64,000 nt of DNA from contig CAWARU010000001.1 of the NCBI GenBank assembly GCA_963784575.1, forward strand, positions 372,001 to 436,000, read 5' to 3'. Below are positions 46,203-54,887 of this stretch, piece after piece. The notes beneath the pieces were generated by a model, which did not search any database, was not told the DNA's origin, and saw nothing but the letters and a program-made list of their open reading frames with translations. Position numbers and translations under genes: made by a program. How positions within the stretch are numbered: the stretch's first letter is position 1; the number at the start of each line of letters is the position of its first letter. The DNA comes from CAWARU01 sp963784575. Its GTDB lineage: Bacteria > Pseudomonadota > Gammaproteobacteria > UBA6186 > Azoamicaceae.

Positions 46203-46460
46203 ATGAAACGTGCATTTGAAAAATACATGCTTGTAATGGGATCCGCGGGGTCCCTAGTTTTTTATTTGCAAGCTTTTAAGATTTTTGCTGATAAAAGCGC
46301 CATTGATGTCTCTTTGCCTGGCTTTTTATTTGGATTGCTTTCAGTTTCAAGCTGGCTTATCTATGCGTGCATCATTAAAGATCGCGCACTCCTTGTTTCA
46401 AATATACTTGCTACTATTGGCGCACTTTCCGTCGTTATTGGGATTCTAATATTTTCTTAG
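46203..46460 (+). CDS. SemiSWEET-type small transporter
   Basis: This 85-aa protein has three hydrophobic spans. A PQ-loop-like motif (VFYLQAFKIFADKSAIDVSLPGFLFGLLSVSSWLIYACIIKD) follows the first span, where the usual Pro-Gln is Leu-Gln, and ends with LLVSNILATIGALSVVIGIL. Length and pattern match bacterial SemiSWEETs, which dimerise to carry sugars. The gene stands alone, with no ribosome site of note. It starts 122 bp after the MHS gene. Confidence 0.75.
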   Translation: MKRAFEKYMLVMGSAGSLVFYLQAFKIFADKSAIDVSLPGFLFGLLSVSSWLIYACIIKDRALLVSNILATIGALSVVIGILIFS

Positions 46461-46492
46461 ATTATCCCCTTTAAGTACTGTTACCAGATAAT

Positions 46493-47257
46493 TTATTTGG
46501 GTGGCATGCGCATAGCGCCATCCAACGGTAGCGTATCTCCATTTAACATTGGATTATCGATAATGTGAGCAACAAATTTTGCAAACTCTTCCGGAATTCC
46601 AAATCGTTTTGGGAAAACGGCGTTTGCAAGTAAACCATCCCTTATTTTTTCGGGTGCATTTTTCATCATTGGTGTTTCAAAAACCCCAGGAGCTATAGAT
46701 ATTACTCTTATTCCAAACTTGCCCATTTCTCTCGCCACAGGAAGCGTCATGCCCATTACACCACCTTTTGAAGCGCTATAGGCGACTTGACCAATTTGAC
46801 CCTCATAGGCTGCTATAGACGCGACATTAATGACAACACCTCTTTCCTCTGTACCCTGTACAGGATCAAGCTTCATCATTTCCGCTAATGCCTGTTCCAT
46901 CACAATAAAAGTACCCACTAAATCGATCTCAATCACTTTACGGAAATGATCTACCTTCATCGGACCTTCTCGTCCTACAATGCGCTCTCCACCTAAAATT
47001 CCTGCGCAATTGAGACAAACGCGAGGCGTTCCAAATTTCGCCTTCACCTGATCCAATGCACTTTTTACACTCTCTTCCTTTGTGACATCACATACAACAC
47101 CTAATCCATTTACTTCTTTTGCAACTTTTTCTATTGCCTCTTTATTTACATCAAGAATTCCAATTTTTGCCCCTAACGACGCCAAATGATGAGCAGTGGA
47201 TGCACCTAGACCGGAAGCACCACCCGTTATAATAACAACAGTATTTTTAAGATCCAT
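46493..47257 (-). CDS. SDR-family 3-hydroxyacyl-CoA dehydrogenase-like oxidoreductase
   Basis: This 254-aa short-chain dehydrogenase resembles type 2 3-hydroxyacyl-CoA dehydrogenases (HSD17B10-like): a Rossmann GGASGLGAS at residues 12-20, LDVNKE after beta-2 (NAD-preferring Asp), NCAG at 83-86, catalytic S147, Y160 and K164 (YSASKGG), then PGVFETPM. It has no signal peptide. It lies divergent from a thiolase gene, so it probably belongs to fatty-acid or branched-chain acyl-CoA breakdown, or feeds the PHA pathway with (S)-hydroxyacyl units. The exact substrate cannot be read. Confidence 0.88.
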   Translation of the reverse strand: MDLKNTVVIITGGASGLGASTAHHLASLGAKIGILDVNKEAIEKVAKEVNGLGVVCDVTKEESVKSALDQVKAKFGTPRVCLNCAGILGGERIVGREGPMKVDHFRKVIEIDLVGTFIVMEQALAEMMKLDPVQGTEERGVVINVASIAAYEGQIGQVAYSASKGGVMGMTLPVAREMGKFGIRVISIAPGVFETPMMKNAPEKIRDGLLANAVFPKRFGIPEEFAKFVAHIIDNPMLNGDTLPLDGAMRMPPK

Positions 47258-47504
47258 GATTGACTCCTACTTATAGGTTAAAAATAGGTCAAATAAATTA
47301 AATCGTATTGTTATTATAGTTGGCTTTCTTATTTGTTAAATTAGAAACAATGAATTTAATTGAGTCGCAACTCCAAAGCTTTTTATATTTACTGGTTCTA
47401 TGTCAAAATTTATTGCTTTCCAGTATCTCAATTGTTTAGGCCTTAACTACACTTATTAAAGCTGTTTGAAAATTTTAAATGAAATTTCTAGAGGGTTCTT
47501 TTAT

Positions 47505-48701
47505 ATGGAAAATCCAGATCCTATCGTGATTGTCGGCTCAGCGCGTACTCCAATGGGTGATTTGCTTGGCATATTTTCTCCTCTACATACCACAGACCTG
47601 GGCGCAGTTGCCATAAAAGCGGCTATAGAAAGAGCCCAATTAAAGCCCGAAGACATAGAAGAAGTCATTATGGGCTGCGTTTTACCAGCAGGTTTAGGTC
47701 AAGCACCTGCAAGACAGGCTGCAATATTCGCAGGGCTTCCTACCTCCGTTAAATGTATGACCCTCAATAAAGTATGTGGATCAGGAATGAAAGCCGTCAT
47801 GATCGCCCACGATGCATTGATTTCTGAAACGAATAAAATTATGGTCGCTGGAGGAATGGAAAGTATGACCAATGCTCCATATTTACTTGATAAGGCAAGA
47901 GCTGGATACCGATTTGGAGACAGTAAGATTTTTGATCACATGACTATTGATGGTTTAGAAGATGCCTATGAAAAAGGCACTGCAATGGGCGTATATGCCG
48001 AAAGAACTGCCGAAAAATATCATTTTACGCGTGCTGAACAAGATGAATTTGCAATAAATTCTTTGAAACGAGCTCAAGAGGCAACTAAAAATGGTTGGTT
48101 TTTAACTGATGTAGAAATTACCCCAACTACAGTAAAACCCCATAAGGGTGAGCCAAAAGAAATTCAAGAAGATGAACATCCTCAAAAAGTAAAAGCAGAA
48201 AAAATCCCCACGTTGAAACCAGCTTTTAAAAAAGATGGTACTGTGACCGCCGCTAATTCAAGTGCAATCGCAGATGGTGCCGCAGCACTCGTTTTAATGC
48301 GTTTATCTGAGGCAAAAAAACGTGGGATTAAGCCTATCGCCAAGATATTAGGACAGTCATCATTTTCCCAAGATCCCAATTGGTTTACGACTGCACCAAT
48401 AAAAGCCATAGAGATCCTTCTTAATAAGTTAAAATGGACAAAAGACACTCCAGATCTTTATGAAATTAATGAAGCATTTGCATGCGTTACTATGGCAGCC
48501 ATGAGAGATCTAAAATTATCACATGATAAAGTCAACGTTCATGGAGGAGCTTGTGCTTTAGGGCACCCTATCGGTGCCTCAGGTGCACGAATCATTACTA
48601 CGCTTTTAGGAGCGCTCAAACACTATAATAAACCACTAGGGATAGCGGCTCTTTGCATAGGCGGGGGTGAAGCTACGGCAGTTGCAATAGAATTAATGTA
48701 A
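47505..48701 (+). CDS. Acetyl-CoA C-acetyltransferase (thiolase)
   Basis: Thiolases condense or cleave acyl-CoA. The 398-aa protein has the active-site C91 (NKVCGSGMKAV), a late HPIGASGARI block with the catalytic His, and a C-terminal CIGGGEA with the second Cys. It starts at ATG 47505 (AGAGGG about 10 bases upstream). A TTG in frame at 47466 has no ribosome site. In this neighbourhood it may provide acetoacetyl-CoA for PHA synthesis or act in beta-oxidation. The stop overlaps the convergent DUF389 gene by 9 bp. Confidence 0.92.
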   Translation: MENPDPIVIVGSARTPMGDLLGIFSPLHTTDLGAVAIKAAIERAQLKPEDIEEVIMGCVLPAGLGQAPARQAAIFAGLPTSVKCMTLNKVCGSGMKAVMIAHDALISETNKIMVAGGMESMTNAPYLLDKARAGYRFGDSKIFDHMTIDGLEDAYEKGTAMGVYAERTAEKYHFTRAEQDEFAINSLKRAQEATKNGWFLTDVEITPTTVKPHKGEPKEIQEDEHPQKVKAEKIPTLKPAFKKDGTVTAANSSAIADGAAALVLMRLSEAKKRGIKPIAKILGQSSFSQDPNWFTTAPIKAIEILLNKLKWTKDTPDLYEINEAFACVTMAAMRDLKLSHDKVNVHGGACALGHPIGASGARIITTLLGALKHYNKPLGIAALCIGGGEATAVAIELM

Positions 48702-49679
48702 GAGCAAAAAATAAGTAACTACACCAACAAGGATCAACAAAATGAACCAAAAAATTGTATACCGCAAAATAGATTTAAAGGCTTCACGTTTCTCCCTCCA
48801 ACTTCTAGGGTATACTTTTTTATACACAAAAATTAAATTTGAAGATAAATTAATACATATTAAATTTATTAAGAAAATCATAAAAAAACTAAGAGAATGA
48901 TCATATTTCCCAATCGCAGCCAGGATCCCCGTCGCAACTAGAGGAGGTAAAAGTGATACTGTAACCATTACTCCTGTTAATGCAGCTGAATAAGAGCTTA
49001 GCAAGGCCAAAGCCGCAGCCGCACCTGATGCAAGGGCAATAACAATATTTGTTAAACTTAAATCAATATGTTTTAATAAATTTGACTCGATAGTCTCAGG
49101 ATAGGCAGCCCAAATCATTCCAATTAAATAAGCAACAACCAATGTTATTACAATTCCTGCCAAGTTAGTTTTTAACCCGCGAAACAATAACTTTTTATCC
49201 CCTTGCAATGTAGCAAAACTGATTGCTAAATTTGGACCCAACAAGGGAGCTATCACCATCGCCCCAATAACCAACACGACTAACCCTTCAATTAAACCAA
49301 TCGCAGCCACAATGGTAGAAAGCAATGTCATCATGACAAAGTTAAAATCCAAAGAAAAGCCATCTCTAATTTGTGAATATAATTCTTCTCGAGTATTATT
49401 TATCCCCTCTTCAAATGCAATCGGAGATTTTAATTTAAGCATTTCACTTTCTGCAACAGCATCTACATGTAAAATTAAAACTCTTAGCTTTCGACCCTTC
49501 ATTTTTTCTTGTAAAATATCTATTAATTTCTGAACATTTTTTTCTAAAACAACCACATGGTAAAGAAAGTGTCCTTCTTGATCCTTAAATTTCCAATAAG
49601 AAACTACTTCAGCTTTCTGAATCTCATGCTCAACAATCTCTCCATGGTTTTCTGGCATTATTTCTAAAATTTTATACAT
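48693..49679 (-). CDS. DUF389/TIGR00341 membrane protein
   Basis: This protein of about 328 aa has an N-terminal soluble domain of about 100 residues with an ACT-like feel (LYHVVVLEKNVQKLIDILQEKMKGRKLRVLILHVDAVAE). It then has seven or so membrane spans with IVAAIGLIEGLVVLVIGAMVIAPLLGPNLAISFATLQGD, the DUF389 motif. Function is unknown. It starts at ATG 49679 (AGGTGA upstream), not at the GTG three codons earlier. It follows clc by 67 bp, so it may share its transcript. Confidence 0.88.
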   Translation of the reverse strand: MYKILEIMPENHGEIVEHEIQKAEVVSYWKFKDQEGHFLYHVVVLEKNVQKLIDILQEKMKGRKLRVLILHVDAVAESEMLKLKSPIAFEEGINNTREELYSQIRDGFSLDFNFVMMTLLSTIVAAIGLIEGLVVLVIGAMVIAPLLGPNLAISFATLQGDKKLLFRGLKTNLAGIVITLVVAYLIGMIWAAYPETIESNLLKHIDLSLTNIVIALASGAAAALALLSSYSAALTGVMVTVSLLPPLVATGILAAIGKYDHSLSFFMIFLINLICINLSSNLIFVYKKVYPRSWREKREAFKSILRYTIFWFILLILVGVVTYFLLLH

Positions 49680-49746
49680 TAAAATCACCTAAGCATAAAA
49701 GTGATACAGTTTAAACTTGCCTTTAAAAACATTATGATCGACAACA

Positions 49747-51123
49747 TTAGCTATCTCTCTGGAAATTACGAGGCATTTTAACCCCACGTCTAAACAATTT
49801 TAGGGTATAGACACTTTCTCGACAAAGAGAAATTCGGGTTGCATATGCTACTGCAACTATTAACATGGTGGGCAGAATAATAGAAAAACTGCCCGTCATT
49901 TCAAATAACATTACTATAGCTGTAATAACTGCCCCCGTAGCTGCTCCAACAATTCCAGCCATTCCTGCAATGACATATATTTCTGGCCCCACGCCAAGAT
50001 TGGGAAGAAAATAATTCTGAATAGTCCAAAAACAAAACCCAAAGCTTGCACCCAAAAACAAAGAAGGTGAAAAGATGCCACCAGATGCCCCTGTACCCAG
50101 GGTGAGACAAGTGGCTATGAATTTTCCGAAAAATATAAATACAAGCAACCAGAGATTAGTAATAGAAGATTTTAATATTTCATGAATTGTAGAATATCCC
50201 AAGCCCTCAATGTAATAATATCCAAATTTTTGCATAAATAGATATAACATTATACCAACCAGAACCATTCCAATTGAATGTCTTACATAGGGATTCTTAA
50301 ATATCTTCATAAACATATCTTCGCAAAAATAAATGCCTCTAATAAAAGCTACCGAGATCAATCCCAATAACACACCAAAAACAGCAAATATTCCCATTGA
50401 ACTTAACGTATAATTCCCTACGTCCACGTTTGAAATTTCAAATATGGGATGAAAACCAAATGTCCAATGTATGAAGCAAGTGGCTGCAACTGAAGAAATA
50501 GCAACTAAAATCACAGATATTGCATTAATTGAAACTAACATTAACTCAATTGCGAATAATAACCCTGCCAATGGGGTATTAAAAGTTGCTGCTATCCCTG
50601 CCGCCGATCCTGCTGCAATCAATAGTATTCGCTCTTTTGCCAACATCGGCATTAATTGACCTAAAGTGGATCCTAGAGCCGCTCCAATTTGAATAATGGG
50701 GCCCTCACGACCAACCGAACCCCCGCTTCCAATAGAAATGGCAGCCGTTAATGCTTTCAACAGCGCAACTATAGAATGAATCTTGCCTTGTCGAAAATAA
50801 ATGGCATACATCACCTCAGGTACTCCATTTCCCTTAATTTCTGAAGAATATTTTTCGATAAATAAGGTTACAAGTAATCCACCTATAACCGGTACTAGAA
50901 TAACTCCGATACCAAAAACGCTTTCAGGAGTATGTAATATAGGGTTATAAACGAAACTAAATTTGCCAAAAAAAAATAAATTATGAAAAAGGCCAATAAG
51001 TATTTTAAAAATAATAGATGCTGCACCAGCAATAATGCCAACCCCTAACCCAAGCAGCAACATTAAACCTACTGGTAAAGGATGTTCTTGATTTTGTAGT
51101 TTCAAATCACTCTTTCTAGTCAT
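49747..51123 (-). CDS. ClC-family chloride channel/antiporter
   Basis: This 458-aa membrane protein has the ClC selectivity-filter motifs: GSGGSVGREGP (near residue 132), GNGVPEVMYA (near 98), AAGSAAGIAATFNTPLAGLLFAIEL, and the late GTGASGGIFSPSLFLGASFG. There is no CBS domain. In bacteria such proteins exchange Cl- for H+ and support acid tolerance, and two H+-ATPases lie nearby. It is 31 bp after phaC, probably in the same transcript. Confidence 0.92.
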   Translation of the reverse strand: MTRKSDLKLQNQEHPLPVGLMLLLGLGVGIIAGAASIIFKILIGLFHNLFFFGKFSFVYNPILHTPESVFGIGVILVPVIGGLLVTLFIEKYSSEIKGNGVPEVMYAIYFRQGKIHSIVALLKALTAAISIGSGGSVGREGPIIQIGAALGSTLGQLMPMLAKERILLIAAGSAAGIAATFNTPLAGLLFAIELMLVSINAISVILVAISSVAATCFIHWTFGFHPIFEISNVDVGNYTLSSMGIFAVFGVLLGLISVAFIRGIYFCEDMFMKIFKNPYVRHSIGMVLVGIMLYLFMQKFGYYYIEGLGYSTIHEILKSSITNLWLLVFIFFGKFIATCLTLGTGASGGIFSPSLFLGASFGFCFWTIQNYFLPNLGVGPEIYVIAGMAGIVGAATGAVITAIVMLFEMTGSFSIILPTMLIVAVAYATRISLCRESVYTLKLFRRGVKMPRNFQRDS

Positions 51124-51154
51124 TGTTCAGGTCTCCCTTTTAATAAGTAAAGAC

Positions 51155-52933
51155 CTAATACCTCACCAAAACATAAGTGCCGGGTGCATTACATAAGGGT
51201 TTGAAACCCGCCTTAGGATTTCCCATTTCCGGTGCAGGTACTTTTGACTCTGAGTGACTTGAAAGCCAATTATGCCATTCTGGCCACCAAGATCCCTCGT
51301 AAGAAGGCGCTTCTTTTTGCCATCTAACGGGAGAAAATCGTTTGTCTTCTTTGCTTCTATCATACATTTGGAAGGCTCGATGGGGATGTCCAGGTTCACT
51401 GACTATTCCTGAATTATGCCCACCCGATGTTAATACAAATCTTATATCCGACTTTGTAAAGTCGTGAATTTTATAAACTGATTTCCAGGGGGCAACGTGG
51501 TCTTTTAGTGTACTAACGACAAAGACTGGAATATTAACGTCAGAAAGATGCAACCTTTTGCCATTGACTGAGAATTTTCCCTCCACAAGATCATTGTTCA
51601 AAAATAACTTTCGCAAATATTCCGAATGCATTTTATAGGGCAATCTTGTTGTATCATAATCCCATGCCATTAAATCAAACAAAGAATCACGTTCTCCTAA
51701 TAAATAAGAACGAACCTTAGTCGACCAGATTAAATCAACTGCATGCAACATACTAAAGGTTCCAGCCATTTGAGCGCCATCAAGATACCCTTTTTCCCAC
51801 ATAATATCTTCAAGGTAACTCACTTGACTCTCATCAATAAATAATAAAAGTTCACCTGCTTCTCTAAAATCTATTTGTGCAGCCAACAAGGTTAACGAAT
51901 TTAGTCGATCATCATTTATTCCAGCCATATAAGTGGCTGCAATCATTAACAGGGTACCTCCAATACAATAGCCTACTGCATTTACTTTTGTCCCGGGGAT
52001 TATTTGATTAATAGCATCAAGAGCAGCTAAAACCCCAAGATTTACATACTCATCAAGGCCTAAATCTCGGTCTTCTTCATTAGGATTTTTCCAAGAAATC
52101 ATAAAGACAGTATGACCTTGCTCTACAAGATATTTCACCATCGAATTATGAGGCGACAAATCTAGAATATAATATTTCATAATCCAAGCAGGTGTGATTA
52201 AGATAGGTTCTTTATCCACATTTTTTGTAACAGGAGTGTATTGAATAAGTTCTATTAGTTGATTGCGAAAAACTACCTTTCCTGGGGTTATCGCTAAATC
52301 AACACCTACCTTAAATTTATCAGAGCCAACAGGGAGTTGTTTTTGATTTTTTCTTGAAATATCTTCAATAAAATTTGAATACCCCTTTATAAAGTTATTC
52401 CCATTTTGTTTAAGTGTTTCAGATATAACCTCTGGGTTCGTCCAGGGAAAGTTTGAGGGAGAAACCATGTCCAACATTTGTCTTGATATAAAATTAACAA
52501 CATTTAAATGGTGAGGACTAACACCCTCAATGTCTGTAGTGGCTTCATCCCAAAGCTGTTCCCATAATAAGAAATTTTGATACAAGAGCTTAAAAGGAAA
52601 ATGATTCCACAAATCATCCTGAAAACGTTTATCATTAGGTTTGGGTTCACATAAATTCTGACAATCTGACGTAGAACAAGACATTATCGAATAGTTCAAT
52701 AACTTTTGAATTTTTTCAAGAGCACTATTTGATAATTTCATTTGTGTTCCAGGTGACGTTATAAGATGCGCCACCCAATCGTGAACGGCAAGTTGAAATG
52801 CAGTTGGCGAAAACCAACCTAAAAATTTGCTGGCAGTGTAATGTGCAGTTCTGTTGAAAAATTGATACTCAAGTGATTCATTTGCTTTGGTTGAACCTTC
52901 TTTTGATGGTGTCTTCTTGGAGGGTTTATTCAT
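51155..52933 (-). CDS. phaC: Class I polyhydroxyalkanoate synthase PhaC
   Basis: PhaC polymerises hydroxyacyl-CoA into storage polyester. The 592-aa protein has the alpha/beta-hydrolase core with the PhaC lipase-like box G-Y-C323-I-G-G (Cys nucleophile), Asp in TLKDHVAPW and His in SGGHNSG, and the class I N-terminal region (FKLLYQNFLLWEQLWDEA). WWPEWHNWL is the usual C-terminal motif. It is the fourth gene of the run MaoC-Pta, AckA, FabI, PhaC, ClC, DUF389. FabI lies 18 bp upstream. Confidence 0.95.
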   Translation of the reverse strand: MNKPSKKTPSKEGSTKANESLEYQFFNRTAHYTASKFLGWFSPTAFQLAVHDWVAHLITSPGTQMKLSNSALEKIQKLLNYSIMSCSTSDCQNLCEPKPNDKRFQDDLWNHFPFKLLYQNFLLWEQLWDEATTDIEGVSPHHLNVVNFISRQMLDMVSPSNFPWTNPEVISETLKQNGNNFIKGYSNFIEDISRKNQKQLPVGSDKFKVGVDLAITPGKVVFRNQLIELIQYTPVTKNVDKEPILITPAWIMKYYILDLSPHNSMVKYLVEQGHTVFMISWKNPNEEDRDLGLDEYVNLGVLAALDAINQIIPGTKVNAVGYCIGGTLLMIAATYMAGINDDRLNSLTLLAAQIDFREAGELLLFIDESQVSYLEDIMWEKGYLDGAQMAGTFSMLHAVDLIWSTKVRSYLLGERDSLFDLMAWDYDTTRLPYKMHSEYLRKLFLNNDLVEGKFSVNGKRLHLSDVNIPVFVVSTLKDHVAPWKSVYKIHDFTKSDIRFVLTSGGHNSGIVSEPGHPHRAFQMYDRSKEDKRFSPVRWQKEAPSYEGSWWPEWHNWLSSHSESKVPAPEMGNPKAGFKPLCNAPGTYVLVRY

Positions 52934-52951
52934 TTTTGATCCCCTAAAAAA

Positions 52952-53716
52952 TTATCCGATAATGGAATATCCGGCATCCACAAAATGTACTACACCCGTA
53001 ATATCTTTTGTGGCATCACTGACAAGAAATGCAGCCATAGCACCTACACTTTCGATATCTACTAAACGGTGCAAAGGCGATCTAAGTTCTGCATCTTTTA
53101 AAAGCTCATCAAAATCTTCAAGCCCCCCAGCAGCTCTTGTTCTTATGGGTCCTGGAGATAATGCATTCACTCGAATATTGTCTTTCCCTAAATCATAAGC
53201 CAAATAGCGTGTTGCAGATTCTAAAGCAGCTTTTGCAATCCCCATCACATTATAGTTTTTTATAACTTTGTCTCCACCATAGTAACTAAGAGTCAAAATG
53301 GATCCCCCTTTTTTCATCAGCGGCTCCGCATGTTTCGCCAATTTAATTAATGAAAAACAAGAGATATCCAATGTTTCTAAAAAACCAGCACGAGAACAAT
53401 CGGTCACTCTCCCTTGTAAATCTTTTTTAGGTGAAAAGGCAATCGAATGTAGAAGAAAATCGAGTTTTCCATAAGTTTTATTAATGTTATCGAAAACGCT
53501 AATAATTTCATCATCCTTTTGAACGTCACAGGGTAATATTAGTTTGGCTTGCAGCTTTTCAGCTAAAGGCCTAACGTATGGTTCAGACTCTTTATTAAGA
53601 TAGGTAATCACTAATTCAGCATCATTCTCTTTAAATTTATTAGCACAGCCATAAGCCATGCTTTTGTCATTGGCTATTCCCACCACCAATCCAATCTTTC
53701 CTTTCAAATCAATCAT
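52952..53716 (-). CDS. fabI: Enoyl-[acyl-carrier-protein] reductase FabI
   Basis: FabI performs the last reduction in each fatty-acid elongation cycle and is the target of triclosan and isoniazid-like drugs. The 254-aa protein has the FabI-type NADH fold GKIGLVVGIANDKSMAYGCA, HSIAFSPK near 91-98, and the Y-x6-K catalytic pair Y155/K162 in KNYNVMGIAKAALE. It overlaps the ackA end by 8 bp and precedes phaC by 18 bp. In this operon it may provide reduced acyl chains for phospholipid or PHA routes, and may be a second FabI beside a housekeeping copy elsewhere. Confidence 0.93.
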   Translation of the reverse strand: MIDLKGKIGLVVGIANDKSMAYGCANKFKENDAELVITYLNKESEPYVRPLAEKLQAKLILPCDVQKDDEIISVFDNINKTYGKLDFLLHSIAFSPKKDLQGRVTDCSRAGFLETLDISCFSLIKLAKHAEPLMKKGGSILTLSYYGGDKVIKNYNVMGIAKAALESATRYLAYDLGKDNIRVNALSPGPIRTRAAGGLEDFDELLKDAELRSPLHRLVDIESVGAMAAFLVSDATKDITGVVHFVDAGYSIIG

Positions 53717-54887
53717 GATGCTCCCCCTTAATCAAAGATAAAGTATGTTTAGCAATCATGTAATCTTCATTCGTTGGTATGACTGTCACGATTACCTTAC
53801 TTTGAGTATTACTAATAATCGTATCATTCCGTTCATTTTTAACATCATCCAATTGAACACCCATCCAATCTAACCATTCGCATATTTTTTTTCGAATTAA
53901 TGGAGCGTTCTCACCAATACCCGCTGTAAAAACAATTGCATCACACCCTTTTAATATTATGACTAATGCACCCAGTTCTCGAGCAGCTCGATAACAAAAT
54001 AGGTCTATTGCTTCTTTCGCCTCTGCCTTTTTGCTTGCAAGAAGAACACGCACGTCACTGCTAATCCCTGAAACTCCTAATAATCCAGATTCACTATAAA
54101 GCAAATGACTTACTTGTTCGGCTGTCATCTTTTTTTCTTGCAACAAATATAAAATTAAGCCGGGATCAATAGTGCCACAACGCGCGCCCATCATTAAGCC
54201 ATCTAATGCAGTGAGTCCCATTGAAGTAGCAAGACTTTTAAGTTCGTATAAGGCACACATGCTTGCACCATGTCCCAGGTGTGCGGCAATTACTTTTTTA
54301 TTTTTTACGGTATCAATTTTTTCGGGTAAAATTGATGCAATATATTCATAGGAAAGGCCATGAAAACCATATCGTATCATTCCCTCTTCAGTCAATTTTC
54401 GAGGTATTGCAAAAAGAGTTGCCAATCTTTTTTGGGTACGGTGGAATGCAGTATCAAAACAGCCCACCTGAATAATTTTTGGATATATTTTGGCAATAAC
54501 TTTAATGGCTTCAATATTATTCGGCTCATGCAAAGGTGCCAAGGGTATCAATTTGGTTAGTTTTTTAATAACGTCACTGTCAATTTGAACTGGTTTAAAA
54601 AACTCTGCGCCACCATGAACAATGCGATGACCGACCCCTTTTAATGTTAATTTATCTTCAGAATTCTCAAACCAATTGCAAAAGAATTTTAAGCTAGGTT
54701 CATATCCGTTTGAATCAAGTTTTTTCTTTAACGTGATCTCATGTTTGTCATTAAAAGCAGAGAAAGTTGCAGCCTCAAAAATATCTTCAATTTCACCATT
54801 AGCTATTAGTTTTAGAGTTTCAAAATGAAATAAGGAAAATTTTATACTAGAGGATCCTGCGTTGATCACCAAGATAACATTATTCAT
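53709..54887 (-). CDS. ackA: Acetate kinase AckA
   Basis: AckA makes ATP from acetyl phosphate (or the reverse). The 392-aa protein starts at ATG 54887, where MNNVILVINAGSSSIKFSLF begins the usual AckA N-terminus. A start 20 codons upstream encodes a stray repeat-rich leader and is rejected. GVGHRIVHGG, FDTAFHRT, AAHLGHGASMCAL and FTAGIGENAPLIRKKI are the family's phosphate- and acetate-binding blocks. It overlaps the upstream MaoC-Pta stop by 8 bp, so translation is coupled, in the usual Pta-AckA order. Confidence 0.95.
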   Translation of the reverse strand: MNNVILVINAGSSSIKFSLFHFETLKLIANGEIEDIFEAATFSAFNDKHEITLKKKLDSNGYEPSLKFFCNWFENSEDKLTLKGVGHRIVHGGAEFFKPVQIDSDVIKKLTKLIPLAPLHEPNNIEAIKVIAKIYPKIIQVGCFDTAFHRTQKRLATLFAIPRKLTEEGMIRYGFHGLSYEYIASILPEKIDTVKNKKVIAAHLGHGASMCALYELKSLATSMGLTALDGLMMGARCGTIDPGLILYLLQEKKMTAEQVSHLLYSESGLLGVSGISSDVRVLLASKKAEAKEAIDLFCYRAARELGALVIILKGCDAIVFTAGIGENAPLIRKKICEWLDWMGVQLDDVKNERNDTIISNTQSKVIVTVIPTNEDYMIAKHTLSLIKGEHHD